A stretch of 64,000 bases of DNA. Origin: Galbula dea. Taxonomy: Eukaryota; Chordata; Aves; Piciformes; Galbulidae. The stretch spans positions 1,171,623-1,235,622 of the forward strand of contig VWZX01009971.1 in NCBI GenBank assembly GCA_013399015.1, given 5' to 3'. The notes below the pieces were generated by a model, which saw only the letters and a program-made list of their open reading frames with translations, had not been told where the DNA came from and searched no databases. The position numbers and the translations under genes were made by a program. Positions 1-11,500 of this stretch are shown piece after piece (position 1 is the stretch's first letter; every line of letters starts with the position of its first letter).

Positions 1-76
1 CCAGGCAGGAATAAATGCATTAAGACCCTTTTCTGAACCCACCAAACAAACTGAGAAGATTAAAGTACTACTACTG

Positions 77-122
77 ATGGTTTTGTTGGTGGTGGTGGGT
101 TTGTTGTTTGTGGGGTTTTTTT
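77..122. repeat. GT-rich low-complexity tract
   Basis: This is almost pure G and T, with GGT units and ending in a T run. It is similar in kind to the A/C-rich tracts at 15476-15533, 30637-30664 and 56361-56396. Confidence 0.85.
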
Positions 123-3100
123 CCGAACCCCAACCCTTTGCCAAAGGAATTAGCAATTTAAAAACTGTAAACCTTGATCTAGCCCCAAAACACACAGATG
201 GCAAAGCTGGATAGTTATTGTTGTCCTTCACATTTTGCCATCTTTGTGTTTTAACACTTTACTAATGAGTCAACAAGTGGTGCTGTTGGATGCAACCAGC
301 AGATTTTGGGGATCTTTCTTCATTAGCATGGTCCAGGTATTACATATGGCTTCAGTCTTCTGAAGACACAGATTACAAATTTTCTAAAAATATCCGTATT
401 AGATAATCTGTACTTTTCAGTTAATAGATTCTATAAATGAAAGATTAAAACCAGAGTATTTTCTGTTATTTTGATAAATACATGTGTACAGAAATATGTA
501 CACACAAACATACACATGAGAGAAAACTTGAAATCATCCGAGAAAGGTATTCACTTTGATACTCTAGCTCAGCAACAAGACAGTCTGTAAGAAGGAATAG
601 CTGGTGTATTTCAGCAATGCATTTTTCTACTAGCACAGAAAGTAATCTACCTGTAATTTCTTTTTTAGTTCTTTTATGAAGGGTTTAATCATCATTACAT
701 AATTGAAGCAGGATTCCTATGCCAAGGGAGCTAACACTATCCACTCAACTTCACAAATAGAAAGAGCATAACACAGAAATCTTAAAGATTCACTCAGGTT
801 CATAGACGTTTACTCTCTGAAGTAGAGCTGAAAATACAACTCAGATATCCAGACTCCTTGCTCACAGTTCTAATTCTACATTTATACTCCTTTAAAAAGT
901 GTCTGTTTTTATTTTTCCTCTATCCTCCATACATTTTTAAAATACATTTTATATACAAAAAATTCTTCTACCCACATTCATTCTACAAGCACAGAACCAG
1001 CCATGACTCAAGAGGCCAAAGAGAAGACAACAATGCTCTTTAGGCACCTTTCTCTCATCGCTGATTGAAATCCAACCACTTTGCCCTGTAAAGGCTGTGC
1101 AGAAATGTTCTCTAGAAAGCACACCACTGAATTCTTTTTTGTAATTGTAGTCTTAAACCCCCCACACTTTTTTACCCCCTTTGGCTCACTGTGAGACGGA
1201 GGTCAGTACTGTGCTTATGCTAGTAATTTTTAATCGCCATCAGTCACACGTTAATTTAGAGTTACAGGGAATCAGCTTTTTTAATGTATTAGAATCTGTA
1301 AAGCTCTTTCCCTCCTGCTTGCTGATCAGAAGCAGCACTTCTTGAAAAAGATATAATCAGAAAATAGTGAAACAGAAAGTTAAATATTGCCTCTATTATT
1401 TCCTAATGTCATCCTTCACAGAGTTAAGCAACCACTAAATGTTGACAATTTTCCTGATGTGACTCTTACTGCTTAAAGAGTCTATCCTGTTTGAAAATGT
1501 CATGCATGTTGCTGTTCCTATAGTTGTATCATTTGTCAACAAATCAACTACCTCCTTAGCAGCCCTCATGAGGGATTTAAAATAGCCACCATGAAAATCC
1601 TGTGCATTTACTATTTTTATAACAGACTTGATTGTCACCTATGATATTTCAAAGATCACTCCTCATATAGACATCATGCTGGAAATTAGATGCAGGGCTT
1701 TGCTTTCCATGGAACATTATGCAGAGGCACTCTGGCTAATAAATCTTTGTAGCTAATGCATTCCAGATGGAAGCCATGTCTCACAGATTTAACCTTCCTA
1801 AACCCTTCCAAAAATTCCTCCCATCAAAAGCTCTCTGAATGAGATACGTTTGATTGAAACACAATCATCAATACATGACATCTAAGTAATAGTACAGATG
1901 ATTACTGCCTGTAGAAAATTGCCATTTCCCTTCACACAAAGTTTTGGTTTTGAACAACCATGGGGCATGAAGATGGACCTGTTTTAGCAGATAGTTTAAA
2001 TGTTTGTTCTGAACTCTTAATGCTATTAACAGATGCTACAAAGAAAACATCCACTTCTGTCCCTTTAACTTCTGTACATGCATAATAAAAGCTACTAAAA
2101 AGAGGGCTCAAGTCTCTCACAGAAGCCACTAATTAACATCACTGTTTAATCATGTCACCATGTTTAGCCAGTCTACATCATTAGTTTATGTCACACACAA
2201 GCAGTGAAACATCTAAACACCTACATGTAGATCCTTACAAAATCAGTCATGTGAAGTGTTAAGGTCAGTGTTAGACAACGCTGCAGCTACTCTCTACTAT
2301 TTAGAAACCATTACAAATCACCTTGCTAACAGATGAACACAATTATTTTAGAATCCCTAGCTTTTCTTGTAAGGCAATTTCTCAGAGACAACTCTCAAAT
2401 GTAGAGTAATATTTTAACTGCATCTGTGAATCATGCAGAATAACCTGAAGCTGTAGTCAGTTATCTGCTTCACTATTGGCAGCGTTCAAATGGCAGACTA
2501 CTCTGTTATTGCTTTTACTGTTGAACTTCTGAACTCTACAGTCCTCAGACTGAAGAAAGCAATTTATTAATCAAAGTACAAAACAAAAGGGCTTTAAATC
2601 TCACAACAGGATCAGTGAATGTTCATTAGGCAAAAAGCTACAGAAATTGTTAGAAGTCTTAAACAAAATGGATATGGAAGATCTTTAGGTAGAAAAGGTT
2701 TTCTTCCTATGTACCCAACTACTGTAAAAGTCAAACACTGGAATACTTTTCTGCAAGCCACAATCACATCTTACACAAAATCAATCCTGGCATGTGCAGT
2801 TGCAGTACAAGCTTGGCTCATAAAAGTATGAGTGACAAGTACAGAAACAATTCTAAACCAGACTGCAATTATCTTCTTTAAGTTAAACCTTTAAAATTCT
2901 TAAGAGCCCCTTTCTGAGATATAGTTCACTTTGATCCACAGGGTTGTAATCTTCCATTACAAGTCGATCACACCCAAATGTCATTTGCAAGCTTTCAGAT
3001 GAGAGTGTAACAATAGACCCCTAACTGCGGAGATGGAGAAGAGATCAAGCACACTTCAACTGGGAAAGCAGCAGGAGTTTTGCACGCACGCAGACACCTG

Positions 3101-4732
3101 GGCAAGGTTAGCTGTGCTGCAGCACCATACCACTTCATTCAAAAGGAACCTGCTACACTTATGTGTTTGAAAGATAATAAGCAACCGCCAACGCTGAAGA
3201 TCATTTCGTTTCATTAGCGTACTCAACCAAAGGCGAAAGTCAACGTTGGATACATACTTTTATATCAAGGAACTACACCTACGTGAACCTAATAAGAAGC
3301 AGAGGGGAAACTTAATAGGAAGTGGAATGAATTTCCTTTTATTGAAGGAAAGTGCTTCTTACTGCCTTAGTCAGACATAATGTCACTCTGCAGAATGTGA
3401 CTCATCTTTTTACTTATTCTATCAATCTGAGTCAGCTTCAGTGAAATGGTGCTTCAAAAAGGCAGCAGAAAGAAAGCATTTGTCTGCCTTTGGAGAGGCT
3501 CCTTTCAAACGAGATTATAAAGTTTGGGTCCATTTTTTCATGTCTAATCCTATTATGCTCACTAATGAACTCAGTTTGCCTCAGTGGTTAAAATAAAAGC
3601 TAGTGGTTGTGTCCTAAAAAGCACAGATCCTCCTTCAGAAGATTATGTTAAACTGTACAGCTCAATATTACACATTTGCACCACTCAAAGGAACATTTTC
3701 TAAGATATGCTGCTGACTGCACTGTACAGCACTAGTATTGAACAGTTTTAATTGAATGAGAAGACATCAAACTAATATAGATCTTTGCTACATCTTAAGC
3801 CAAATAGAGGGGGTAAAAGGACAACACCATTATTAAGATAAGATGAACATTTTTAGATAAAACTGTCTTCAGAACAGTTACTCCTGGAAAAAAAATCCCA
3901 GCAACTAGAGATACTAAGCTTGCACTCACAAAAGACCTTTGCTTTTGTGATATCAAAAATTGTGTGGCCTTGAAATATGTACTTTACTGAAATTTGGTCT
4001 GGAATGTAGTTCATTTTTACCAGCATGTCACCCTCCTGTCAACAAAAACATTTTTAACTCCAAGCATCTCAGTCATAATCACAGGGTCAAATATACTGCA
4101 CTCCACAGCACTGTAGAGTACATCTTACAAATAGCAAAAAGTACAGTTATGGCAACTCTGGAGATGGGAAACCGTTCGAAGTTTCCCTTGCATCAGGAAA
4201 ATACTAATTCCTCTTTTCAACACAGACGACAATATTTTCACTAATCATTTCCTAACAAATAGCTATACCAGTCTGATGTCATATAATTCACAGCATTTTT
4301 AGGCATTTTGCTACAAGACAGAAAAAGGCTTTTGACATGGGAAAAAGAATTGAGCTTATTGTCCCTTTTACAGAAAAGCCAAGTAGATCATCAGGCTGCT
4401 TCATCTAATGAATGTCTTTGATACCTCTTTGAAAGAGTTGAAGAACATCTTTGACCACTAGACACGTAGAGGTTAGATGAACCTCTTGACTATCTCTGGA
4501 GTGCTTAGGAATACTTCATCATAGCATCCAAGTTGTCAGAACTTGATAAAGATGGGGCAGATCATACATTGCAAGCTCCACATTTGTGCGAATTGAAAGC
4601 ATTTGCTGAAATGACAGGGACACAGGATCTAAGCAGAAGTAGTTCTGTATGAAGAAAACAGGTTGTCCCAAGTAGGGATGTAGCTTGTGGCTGGTTTCCT
4701 TCTAGTTTGTTTGTAGGTTTGGGGTTTGGGTT
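123..4732. other. Plain intronic sequence
   Basis: This is AT-rich single-copy-looking sequence. Short open frames (such as 858-1043 or 3960-4244) have no protein-like match and are at chance length. No repeat or RNA gene was recognised. Confidence 0.7.
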
Positions 4733-4781
4733 ATTTTCCTTCCTTCCTTGCTCTTTCTTTCTTTCCTTCCTTCCTTCTCTT
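4733..4781. repeat. Pyrimidine microsatellite (TTCC/CTTT)n
   Basis: This imperfect tetranucleotide run of CCTT and CTTT units directly abuts the tail of SINE copy 1. A further TTCTTTCTTTCCTT follows the other end of the SINE at 4931-4944. Either the SINE landed in an existing microsatellite or slippage expanded its target-site duplication. Confidence 0.85.
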
Positions 4782-4931
4782 TCACAGAATCACAGAATGC
4801 CAGTAGTTTGAAGGGACTTCGAAAGATCACCTAGTCCAACCCCCCATCCAGAACAGGATTCTTCCCTGACTAGGAATTGAACCCAGGCCCCAGCAGTGAC
4901 AGCACCAAATCCTAACCACTAGACCACCACT
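4782..4931 (-). mobile_element. tRNA-Glu-derived SINE with CR1 tail, copy 1
   Basis: Read on the minus strand, this is a chimeric SINE of about 150 bp. The 5' head (4862-4930) is tRNA-Glu-like: TGGTCTAGTGG covers the A box, GGTTCAATTCC the B box, and TCAGGGAA is the tRNA 3' acceptor strand. The 3' part (4782-4861) is the CR1 3' UTR, with GACTAGGTGATCTTT and the final TTCTGTGATTCTGTGA octamers. Elements of this design are transcribed by RNA polymerase III and copied in trans by CR1 reverse transcriptase, which recognises the tail. The anticodon triplet here is GTC, but the body is Glu-like and copy 2 has CTC. The element sits inside CTTT/CTTC simple sequence, and an exact 14-bp TTCTTTCTTTCCTT occurs on both sides (4755-4768 and 4931-4944), possibly a target-site duplication. 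Confidence 0.88.
4862..4930 (-). other. tRNA-Glu-like head of SINE copy 1
   Basis: This is the RNA polymerase III promoter part of the SINE. The order is TGGTGGTCTAGTGGTTAGG (D-arm and A box), an anticodon arm with loop CTGTCAC, GGTTCAATTCC (T-arm and B box) and TCAGGGAA. It is not a working tRNA gene: the 5' acceptor strand is incomplete and stem positions have mutated. Confidence 0.85.
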
Positions 4932-6034
4932 TCTTTCTTTCCTTAACCCTCTCATTTATCATGGAAGCCAGAAAGTTCTAACAGTCTCCCCATCTAAATC
5001 AGGATGAAGACCTTCTCTTCACAGAGGTGGTGCTTGGGGTCTGTGGTAAGGACCCAGATCAAAATTAGGACAATGTGCTAGAGCTTTTTTCTCTATTAAA
5101 TTTTACATACTCATAATTTAAGTAATTTCATAGCTTCCTTGTATGCTCTGTGATAGTCAAGTTGAAATATTGCTACCTCACAAATAGCATCTTTTTAGGT
5201 ACTTACAAACCTGGCATAGATTTTCTAGATTTCTTTCTCTTTATGAGTAGCACAGAGATCACAGAACTCAGTAACATTTTAGAAACATGCTGTGATATGC
5301 CAGATAACCACATGAAGAATAATTGTTATTGTTATCATTATGCTTTTGGTTTATTTTCTGTCATAACCTGTATGTATGAAGATTAGGTTCAGAGTCACAT
5401 ATTTCCTTGACCATCTCCCTTTTGAAAGTCCACTGTTTTCACATTAGGAAGTAAGAGAAGTTTGCAATGACAGGGCTGGTTCTCCTGGGAGAGTAAAGCA
5501 AAAGTGCTGATGGAATTCCTGAACAATCTCTGCTGTTCTGACAGACAGGCAACCATATGAAATAAACCAACTCAGAGATACTGCCAAGACTACTTTTATA
5601 CCAGTAACAGATTCAGCATCTACATGCACAAACATCTGGACTTCAGCTCAGAAACTTAAAAGGGGGCATGAGAAAGGAAGGGTCTGCTGCCTAAAATCAG
5701 AAGGATCTTTAAGAAGATTATATGTCTTGTTTTAAAGCAGATTTTCAATATATAAGTTGCAAGAAGGGAATGAAGCACATAACATGATAATGTTCATACA
5801 TCACATAAAATGTGATGATGTATATACAAACCCTGTGAAACTAGAGATTATAGGATAAATTCTCTTTTAGTCTTATCAGTTCATTAAAAATTCCATTTTT
5901 TTAGGAGCTCATACTGAGCTCTACTGAAAATCTGTCTGCCTACTTCAAAGCTCAAATGGAAACAGAATGTTTACAAGAAGTCACTTCATTCTGCTAAAAC
6001 TGTTATGCTGCTAAATGAGAAAGGTATTCTAATG

Positions 6035-6200
6035 TAAGAACAACCACCAAGTCAGGCCATAGGCCCATCTAACCCTTTACTGTTTCCATGACAGTGGGGA
6101 AAAGCAAACACACATGGAGGGCGGTGTAGTTACACATTGTTCAAATACTCTCCCCACAATCTGTGGCTCTAGTATTTTCTGAGTCAGAGATGGTTTGTAT
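6035..6200. repeat. Possible ancient amniote CR1/L3-like remnant
   Basis: The stretch GTCAGGCCATAGGCCCATCT, followed by AACCC and later GACAGTGG, resembles an old amniote repeat whose copies read roughly GGGTCAGACCAAAGGTCCAT, then CTAGCCCAGTA and GACAGTGGCC. A later piece with CTGTGGCTCT and GAGTCAGAGATGG could be its continuation. The match is weak and from memory, and the coordinates are approximate. Confidence 0.35.
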
Positions 6201-6387
6201 GCTCTTTGAAAAGAGCCAGCATCACCAGCAAGGAACAGCTACGTAGTACAAAATAGCACTGGAAATCCATTTATTCTCAATTAGCTGGTGCATGAACAAC
6301 AGTGGAATGGGTAAATCATAGTTTTTCCAGCTCCTGGCTGCCTCACAGTTACACTAAGTCACAAAGCTGATGAAGTTGATTATATTT

Positions 6388-6402
6388 AAAAAAAAAAAAA
6401 AA
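6388..6402. repeat. Poly(A) tract, 15 bases
   Basis: This is an uninterrupted run of 15 A with no recognised retroelement beside it. Confidence 0.9.
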
Positions 6403-8283
6403 TCATCTAATCTTCCTGCTTCGTTTCTGGATGGAACATACAGAACAACAAAATCAATAAACTTTAACTCCCTGTCCTTCTTTCTGTGAACAAAATGGAC
6501 TGCCAGCTTCCTTGCTCACACACCCTGACTGGTGTAATCTGAGGTCGCTATCCACATTAGTTCTCTCATTTATCGTCTTTCAGTTGGAATCTCTCTGCTG
6601 CCAATAAATGAGAACTTCTAGGATAACACGTATCACGCTTGCTCTTCCTGTGAGAGCAGATGCTCAGGAAGGCAGAGCACAACAGTCATGGCACTGATTA
6701 TTTATTTATTTGAGTAGCTGACCTTTGGACTCTCTCAGAATTCACCATATTCCAAACAAATTTTCCTCTGTAGAGATAGGCTGGCAATGGTGTTTACCTG
6801 ATGAAGGATCTTTGAGCAGAATCACATGGACTGTGATTTCCACAAAACAATCTCTGATATGCTAGTGCTTGAAGCAGGACTTGGGGAAAAATGTGATCAG
6901 TGAGGCATAGAAGTGCAATTAAGTCTAAATGAATGGGAGTTCTTTCTCCTAGGCCTTGCCAGACTACCACGCAATTCTTACTGAAATCTAGTATTTATTT
7001 TCCCTTTAAAATCTCTTAATGCATGTACCAATACAATAATCAATTAGTCCTGGACCTGTATGTTATAAAAACTTGCAATTACAGTTATAGAAAATGATGG
7101 AGTGGGAACAAGGTAGGACTGTATAAAGTCACAAGAGGTCTGTAGAAGAGAACGGGATAAGCAGGCATGATTCTTGTTTCTTCCTTTCACTGTTTCCATC
7201 CTTCCCAGCCACCTCCCCAAAACCCCACTCTTGGAGGCAACCAGCGATGTCAAATTGGAAGCAGGTTTAAACAAAATAAAGGGTTTTTTCCACATAATGC
7301 ACAGTTACACAATTACATCTTGCTGCCATGCAAGATGGAAAGGCCAAAGTCCTAGATAAATTTGAAAGGAATTCCTAAACTCAACGAAGACAAGTTAAAA
7401 CACAAAAGTACGTGTACCCTGTTTGGATCAGAAAATCCTTAAAGTGCAGACAGACGAAGCCAGGAGAAAAATGCTTGCCTTACTCTAATATTCTTACCCA
7501 TGTATTTCCTAGTGGCCACTGCCAAATATGGAACACTAGGGTAGGTGAATCTTTTGTCTAGTAGTCCAGCAGGACTGCTTATCTGCCTTGTCACAAATTT
7601 GGACCCTCAGAAGTTCTATATGTAGCAAAGACGACTGGGTCTGGATGCAAAAGGTTATACATGCAATTCACACATACCAGAAACTGATCACAACTAGAGT
7701 ATTTGTTAACCCTGTCGGAGAATTAATGTCATAATTACCCAAAGTGAATTTAAAACTGAAAGGAAATCTCCTGCATGGTATACCTTAGCACTCAATTAAA
7801 CTTCTTTATTTATGCGAGCTTATAGCATTACACAAAAGCTATTATGCTGTCATAGGCTGTGACATGTTTTGTTTGACTACTGTAACTTGCATTCAGTTTG
7901 ATAGATGAAGAGTCCCTTTTTAGCTTGCTTAATATCACATTTTTCTGGTTATAAGAAAGCAGATGCTGCAAAGCTTATGCTTGCCCACTTCTAAATAAAA
8001 GAATTAACTTATTTTCTGCATTTTACTACTTCTAGAACTCATGAAGTGTGTACTGGAAGACAGTGCAGTTCTAATGACACAGAGAAAAGAAAAGAAGAAA
8101 GAAACATGAAGTCAGTGTGAAATTCTGTGTTCTGCATTAGAAAGTAGGAAACATAGATCTTACTTCTGGATTCTGTCTCTGGTTTACTGGACTAAAAGTC
8201 CTAAACAGAAGCAGTACAATCACAGCCTTTAAACCAAAGCCAGTTGAGGTCAATGGGAGTATTTTCATTAATTTCAATGAGTT

Positions 8284-8503
8284 TCACAGAATCACAGAAT
8301 GTCAGGAGTTGGAAGGGACTTTGAAAGATCATCTAGTCCAACCTCCTGCCATAGCAGGATTCCCTAGACCAGGTCACACAGAAGCGCGTCCAGACGGGTT
8401 TTGAATATCTCCATAGAAGGAGACTCCCCAGCCTCTGTGGGCAGTCTGTGCCAGTGCTCTGGCACCTGACCTGTGAAAAAATTTCTATGTGTATTCACAC
8501 GGT
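8284..8503 (-). mobile_element. CR1 LINE 3' fragment
   Basis: On the minus strand this is the 3' end of a 5'-truncated CR1. It contains the last residues of the CR1 ORF2 product (RNFFTGQVPEHWHRLP, then a C-terminus ending LLCDLV), a TAG stop, a 3' UTR with GGACTAGATGATCTTTC, and the terminal TTCTGTGA octamers. CR1 similarity stops near 8503. The sequence to 8582 stays open in the same frame but is not CR1-like. The 3' UTR belongs to the same subfamily type as the SINE tails. Confidence 0.93.
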
Positions 8504-11500
8504 TTGGATCAGACTCGTAAGCCTTGTGAAGTAACTGCTTGTAAGGCCCCTCAACATCAACTCTGAGCACTCTAGGAGCCACACTAGCAAATTCATCATG
8601 AATCCACTCTCATTTCTCAACTGAAGAAAAATCACTGTAATGCTTGTAATATTGTTGGCAGGTAAAATACAGTAACAGTGGCAGCAATGTGTAAGCAAGT
8701 TTATAACTGCCAACCAAAAGCAGAAACAGCCACAGTGAAAGCATTTTCTACCAAAAAATTATGAAAGAAGAACGGTGCATTTGTAAGATATTTGACTCAT
8801 TTGGTGGTTAACAAACCAACTTAGCAAAGAGGATTCTCCTTTAATTTTAGATACAAATGTGTGAAATACATAAAGGCATCAGCTGCAAAAACAAACAAAC
8901 ACAATCTGAAGTCTCAATGAAAAAAGAAATACTGTGTAAAGTGACTGCTGTAAAACATTTCTAAATCTTTGTTTCTAATTTGATGTACTTTGGGGCTGCC
9001 ATTACCTTTTGCAAGCTGGCTGCAGTGACTTAGAATTTAGTTGGTGATCTAGTCAGGTTTATAGCAGACAAATAGATCATTATGTTCTCTTAGCACTGGA
9101 GCAGCTATTCCAGGTGGCAGTATAGCAGTTTTTGTGGGAGCTTAGATTGCCAGGTTGAGCATACAACAGAAAAGTTTAGAGACTGGACTCAAATTTGCAG
9201 TTTCATGGACTTTTGTTAATTTTAATGTAGGATTATATAAAGTAAAATTTGAAAGCAAGATCACTTTGTGTTTTGAAGAATTTGTTACAATTCTCTAGAT
9301 AAGGATATATTTAGAACTTGTTTCTGGGGGACATGCAGAAGTAAATACGATGGTTATTTCAACTTCTCTGAAAAAATACCAGTCTACATACTGAACTTCT
9401 CCCAACCTTGTAATTTCTGGACCTTAATTATTACTGATTAATTATCTCTGGCCACAAACTGAGTCATATTGACACTTTCTGAAAAGAAAAAAAGAGAGAG
9501 AAATCTTGCAGTAACTTTACACTCCTAATGAGAAGCCAAGGCCTACACACAATGTTTCTAGGTGTTCCATTCACGGTTACCAGCCTACTGCAGCACTACT
9601 GAAAACTTCCTCTCCTTTTACATGCTCAGTTTACCAGTAACGTTAGAAAAAGGTCAAGTACTTTTCAATGTTACTTTGTCAACATGTAACAATGACAGAA
9701 CTCCGTTTTAAGTCAAAAGAAAAAAACATGCAGTACGGTACTCCTGGAAACCTGCATCTTCAGATTTATCAGCAAAGACTTGCCAAAATTCAAAGTACTT
9801 AACCTTTTTCTGAAACAAACAAAAAACCCCCAGAAAACTAGAAATTTACCTTCCAAACTAACAAGGAATGTTTTAATTAAAAACCACTACTGTATTACTT
9901 GTGTAAGTTTCAATTTTCTCTAACTCTATTAATATATGGGGGCTTTTTTCCTGCAGTCTTTGGACATTGATTATAATGAAATTTAAAGTCCTACTATTAA
10001 TATCAGCATGTTGCAACTAAGAGCACATTAAACATAATTTTCAATCACAGAGAAGGAACAACAAAGATTTAAACAATTTTAGACCATACACATAATACAT
10101 GAAACTAAGAATGGCACATTACATCCATGCCACATTCCCTTCATAACTCATGGTATTTTCTAAATCAGTGATTTATTCTTGGAAAGATTAACTTCTTAAA
10201 TTATCTATAATACCAATTTAGCAAAACTATACATTTCACAATATGCTGACATACTTCAAAACATGTTTTATTTTAAACAAGTTATGCTGTCAGCATAAGA
10301 AAATAAAGTGTCCTTTGCAATTTCTTATTCCAGATGACTTATACTTTCTTTAATGTCAAAGAAACTTCAGAGTAATAGGTTTATACAGGTTTATTAGGGA
10401 GGCATGTGTGTTTGTATACACAGACACACAGGTTACTATATATGAGGCCAGGCTGTCCAGCAGAGGGCTCCTTTGAAACAGAATGTGAAAAGACAGGCAA
10501 ACTCTTTCAATGTATAGACAGTACAGAGATTACACAAGCAGTCTGTACGCTAAGGCCCATCAATTATTTCAGCAAACCAACAACATACAAATGCTGCATT
10601 GATGTAACAGTCTTAAGTCCTTTTTAAAGAATTAATGCTTTCATGAAGCCTGTTGGATAAAAATGTGGGAAATTAATTTTCTTTTAAAACCACTCCAATC
10701 TTCACGTTTTCCTTCATTAAGGCATTGTCTCCTACTAAGACTAATCACTCTAACTGTATTTTTCAGTAAAAATTTGTCTAAAGCAGCACGTAGAACTTAA
10801 ACACTATCTAATTATTGAGAAGACATTTATGTACACAATACTAACGTGAAGAGAAATGGCATTTAACAAGTTTTTTTTCTGGTTTTCTTTCATGAAAAAT
10901 ACAGAAACAGAGAACAGGAAGGCAGCATAGATCACCACATTTGCTTCTGCCCTATACAGCCATATTTTAGAATGCATTCTCATAGTCAGCTTCCTTTGTG
11001 TAATAATTTACTCATAGTGCTAATCTGCTAACCTCTTTATTTGCCTTCCAGAAATATCAAATGCTACAGCTACATTAAAAGTGGTCTGTACATTTTTTGG
11101 CAGTTTCTACTTTTGTCATTTCTGTTCACTTTAACTTATTTCTTGGGCATTCTAAAGAAATATAACAGTTTTTGTTACAAAGAGTGAACAAGAAGCCACT
11201 GGAAAAGGTAAACTAAGCAATCTGACCTTTCATGTTAATAGAAGATGAAGTACCACTATATCAATAGTTTTAATGTCTACTACAAACCTACACAATCTTT
11301 TTTGTTCCATTTCAAGACGCCTGCATTTTTTCCCCAAACTTTGTAGTGACACATGAAAAAAATATAAAGAGAAAGAAATAATTCTGAAGTCAGTTATGCT
11401 TCCGAAGTTCCGTCAGGTAATCATAATATTCAAGTGTTAAAGAAGGTCAAATGTCAATGAACCTTAAAAATACAAGCCATTTTCTTTCTGTTTTACATTA

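Larger units (their letters stand above)
4945..8283. other. Plain intronic sequence
   Basis: Apart from the weak old repeat near 6035-6200 and a run of A at 6388-6402, nothing was recognised. The overlapping short open frames at 7044-7359 lie on both strands and look like chance. Confidence 0.65.

Noticed and set aside
4862..4930. A functional tRNA gene
   Set aside because: The acceptor stem is incomplete, stems are mutated and the sequence is fused to a CR1 tail. It is a SINE head. The same holds for 29087-29155.
8364..8582. A 72-codon minus-strand gene
   Set aside because: Its C-terminal part is the CR1 ORF2 end (HWHRLP and LLCDLV). The first residues are flanking DNA read in frame.
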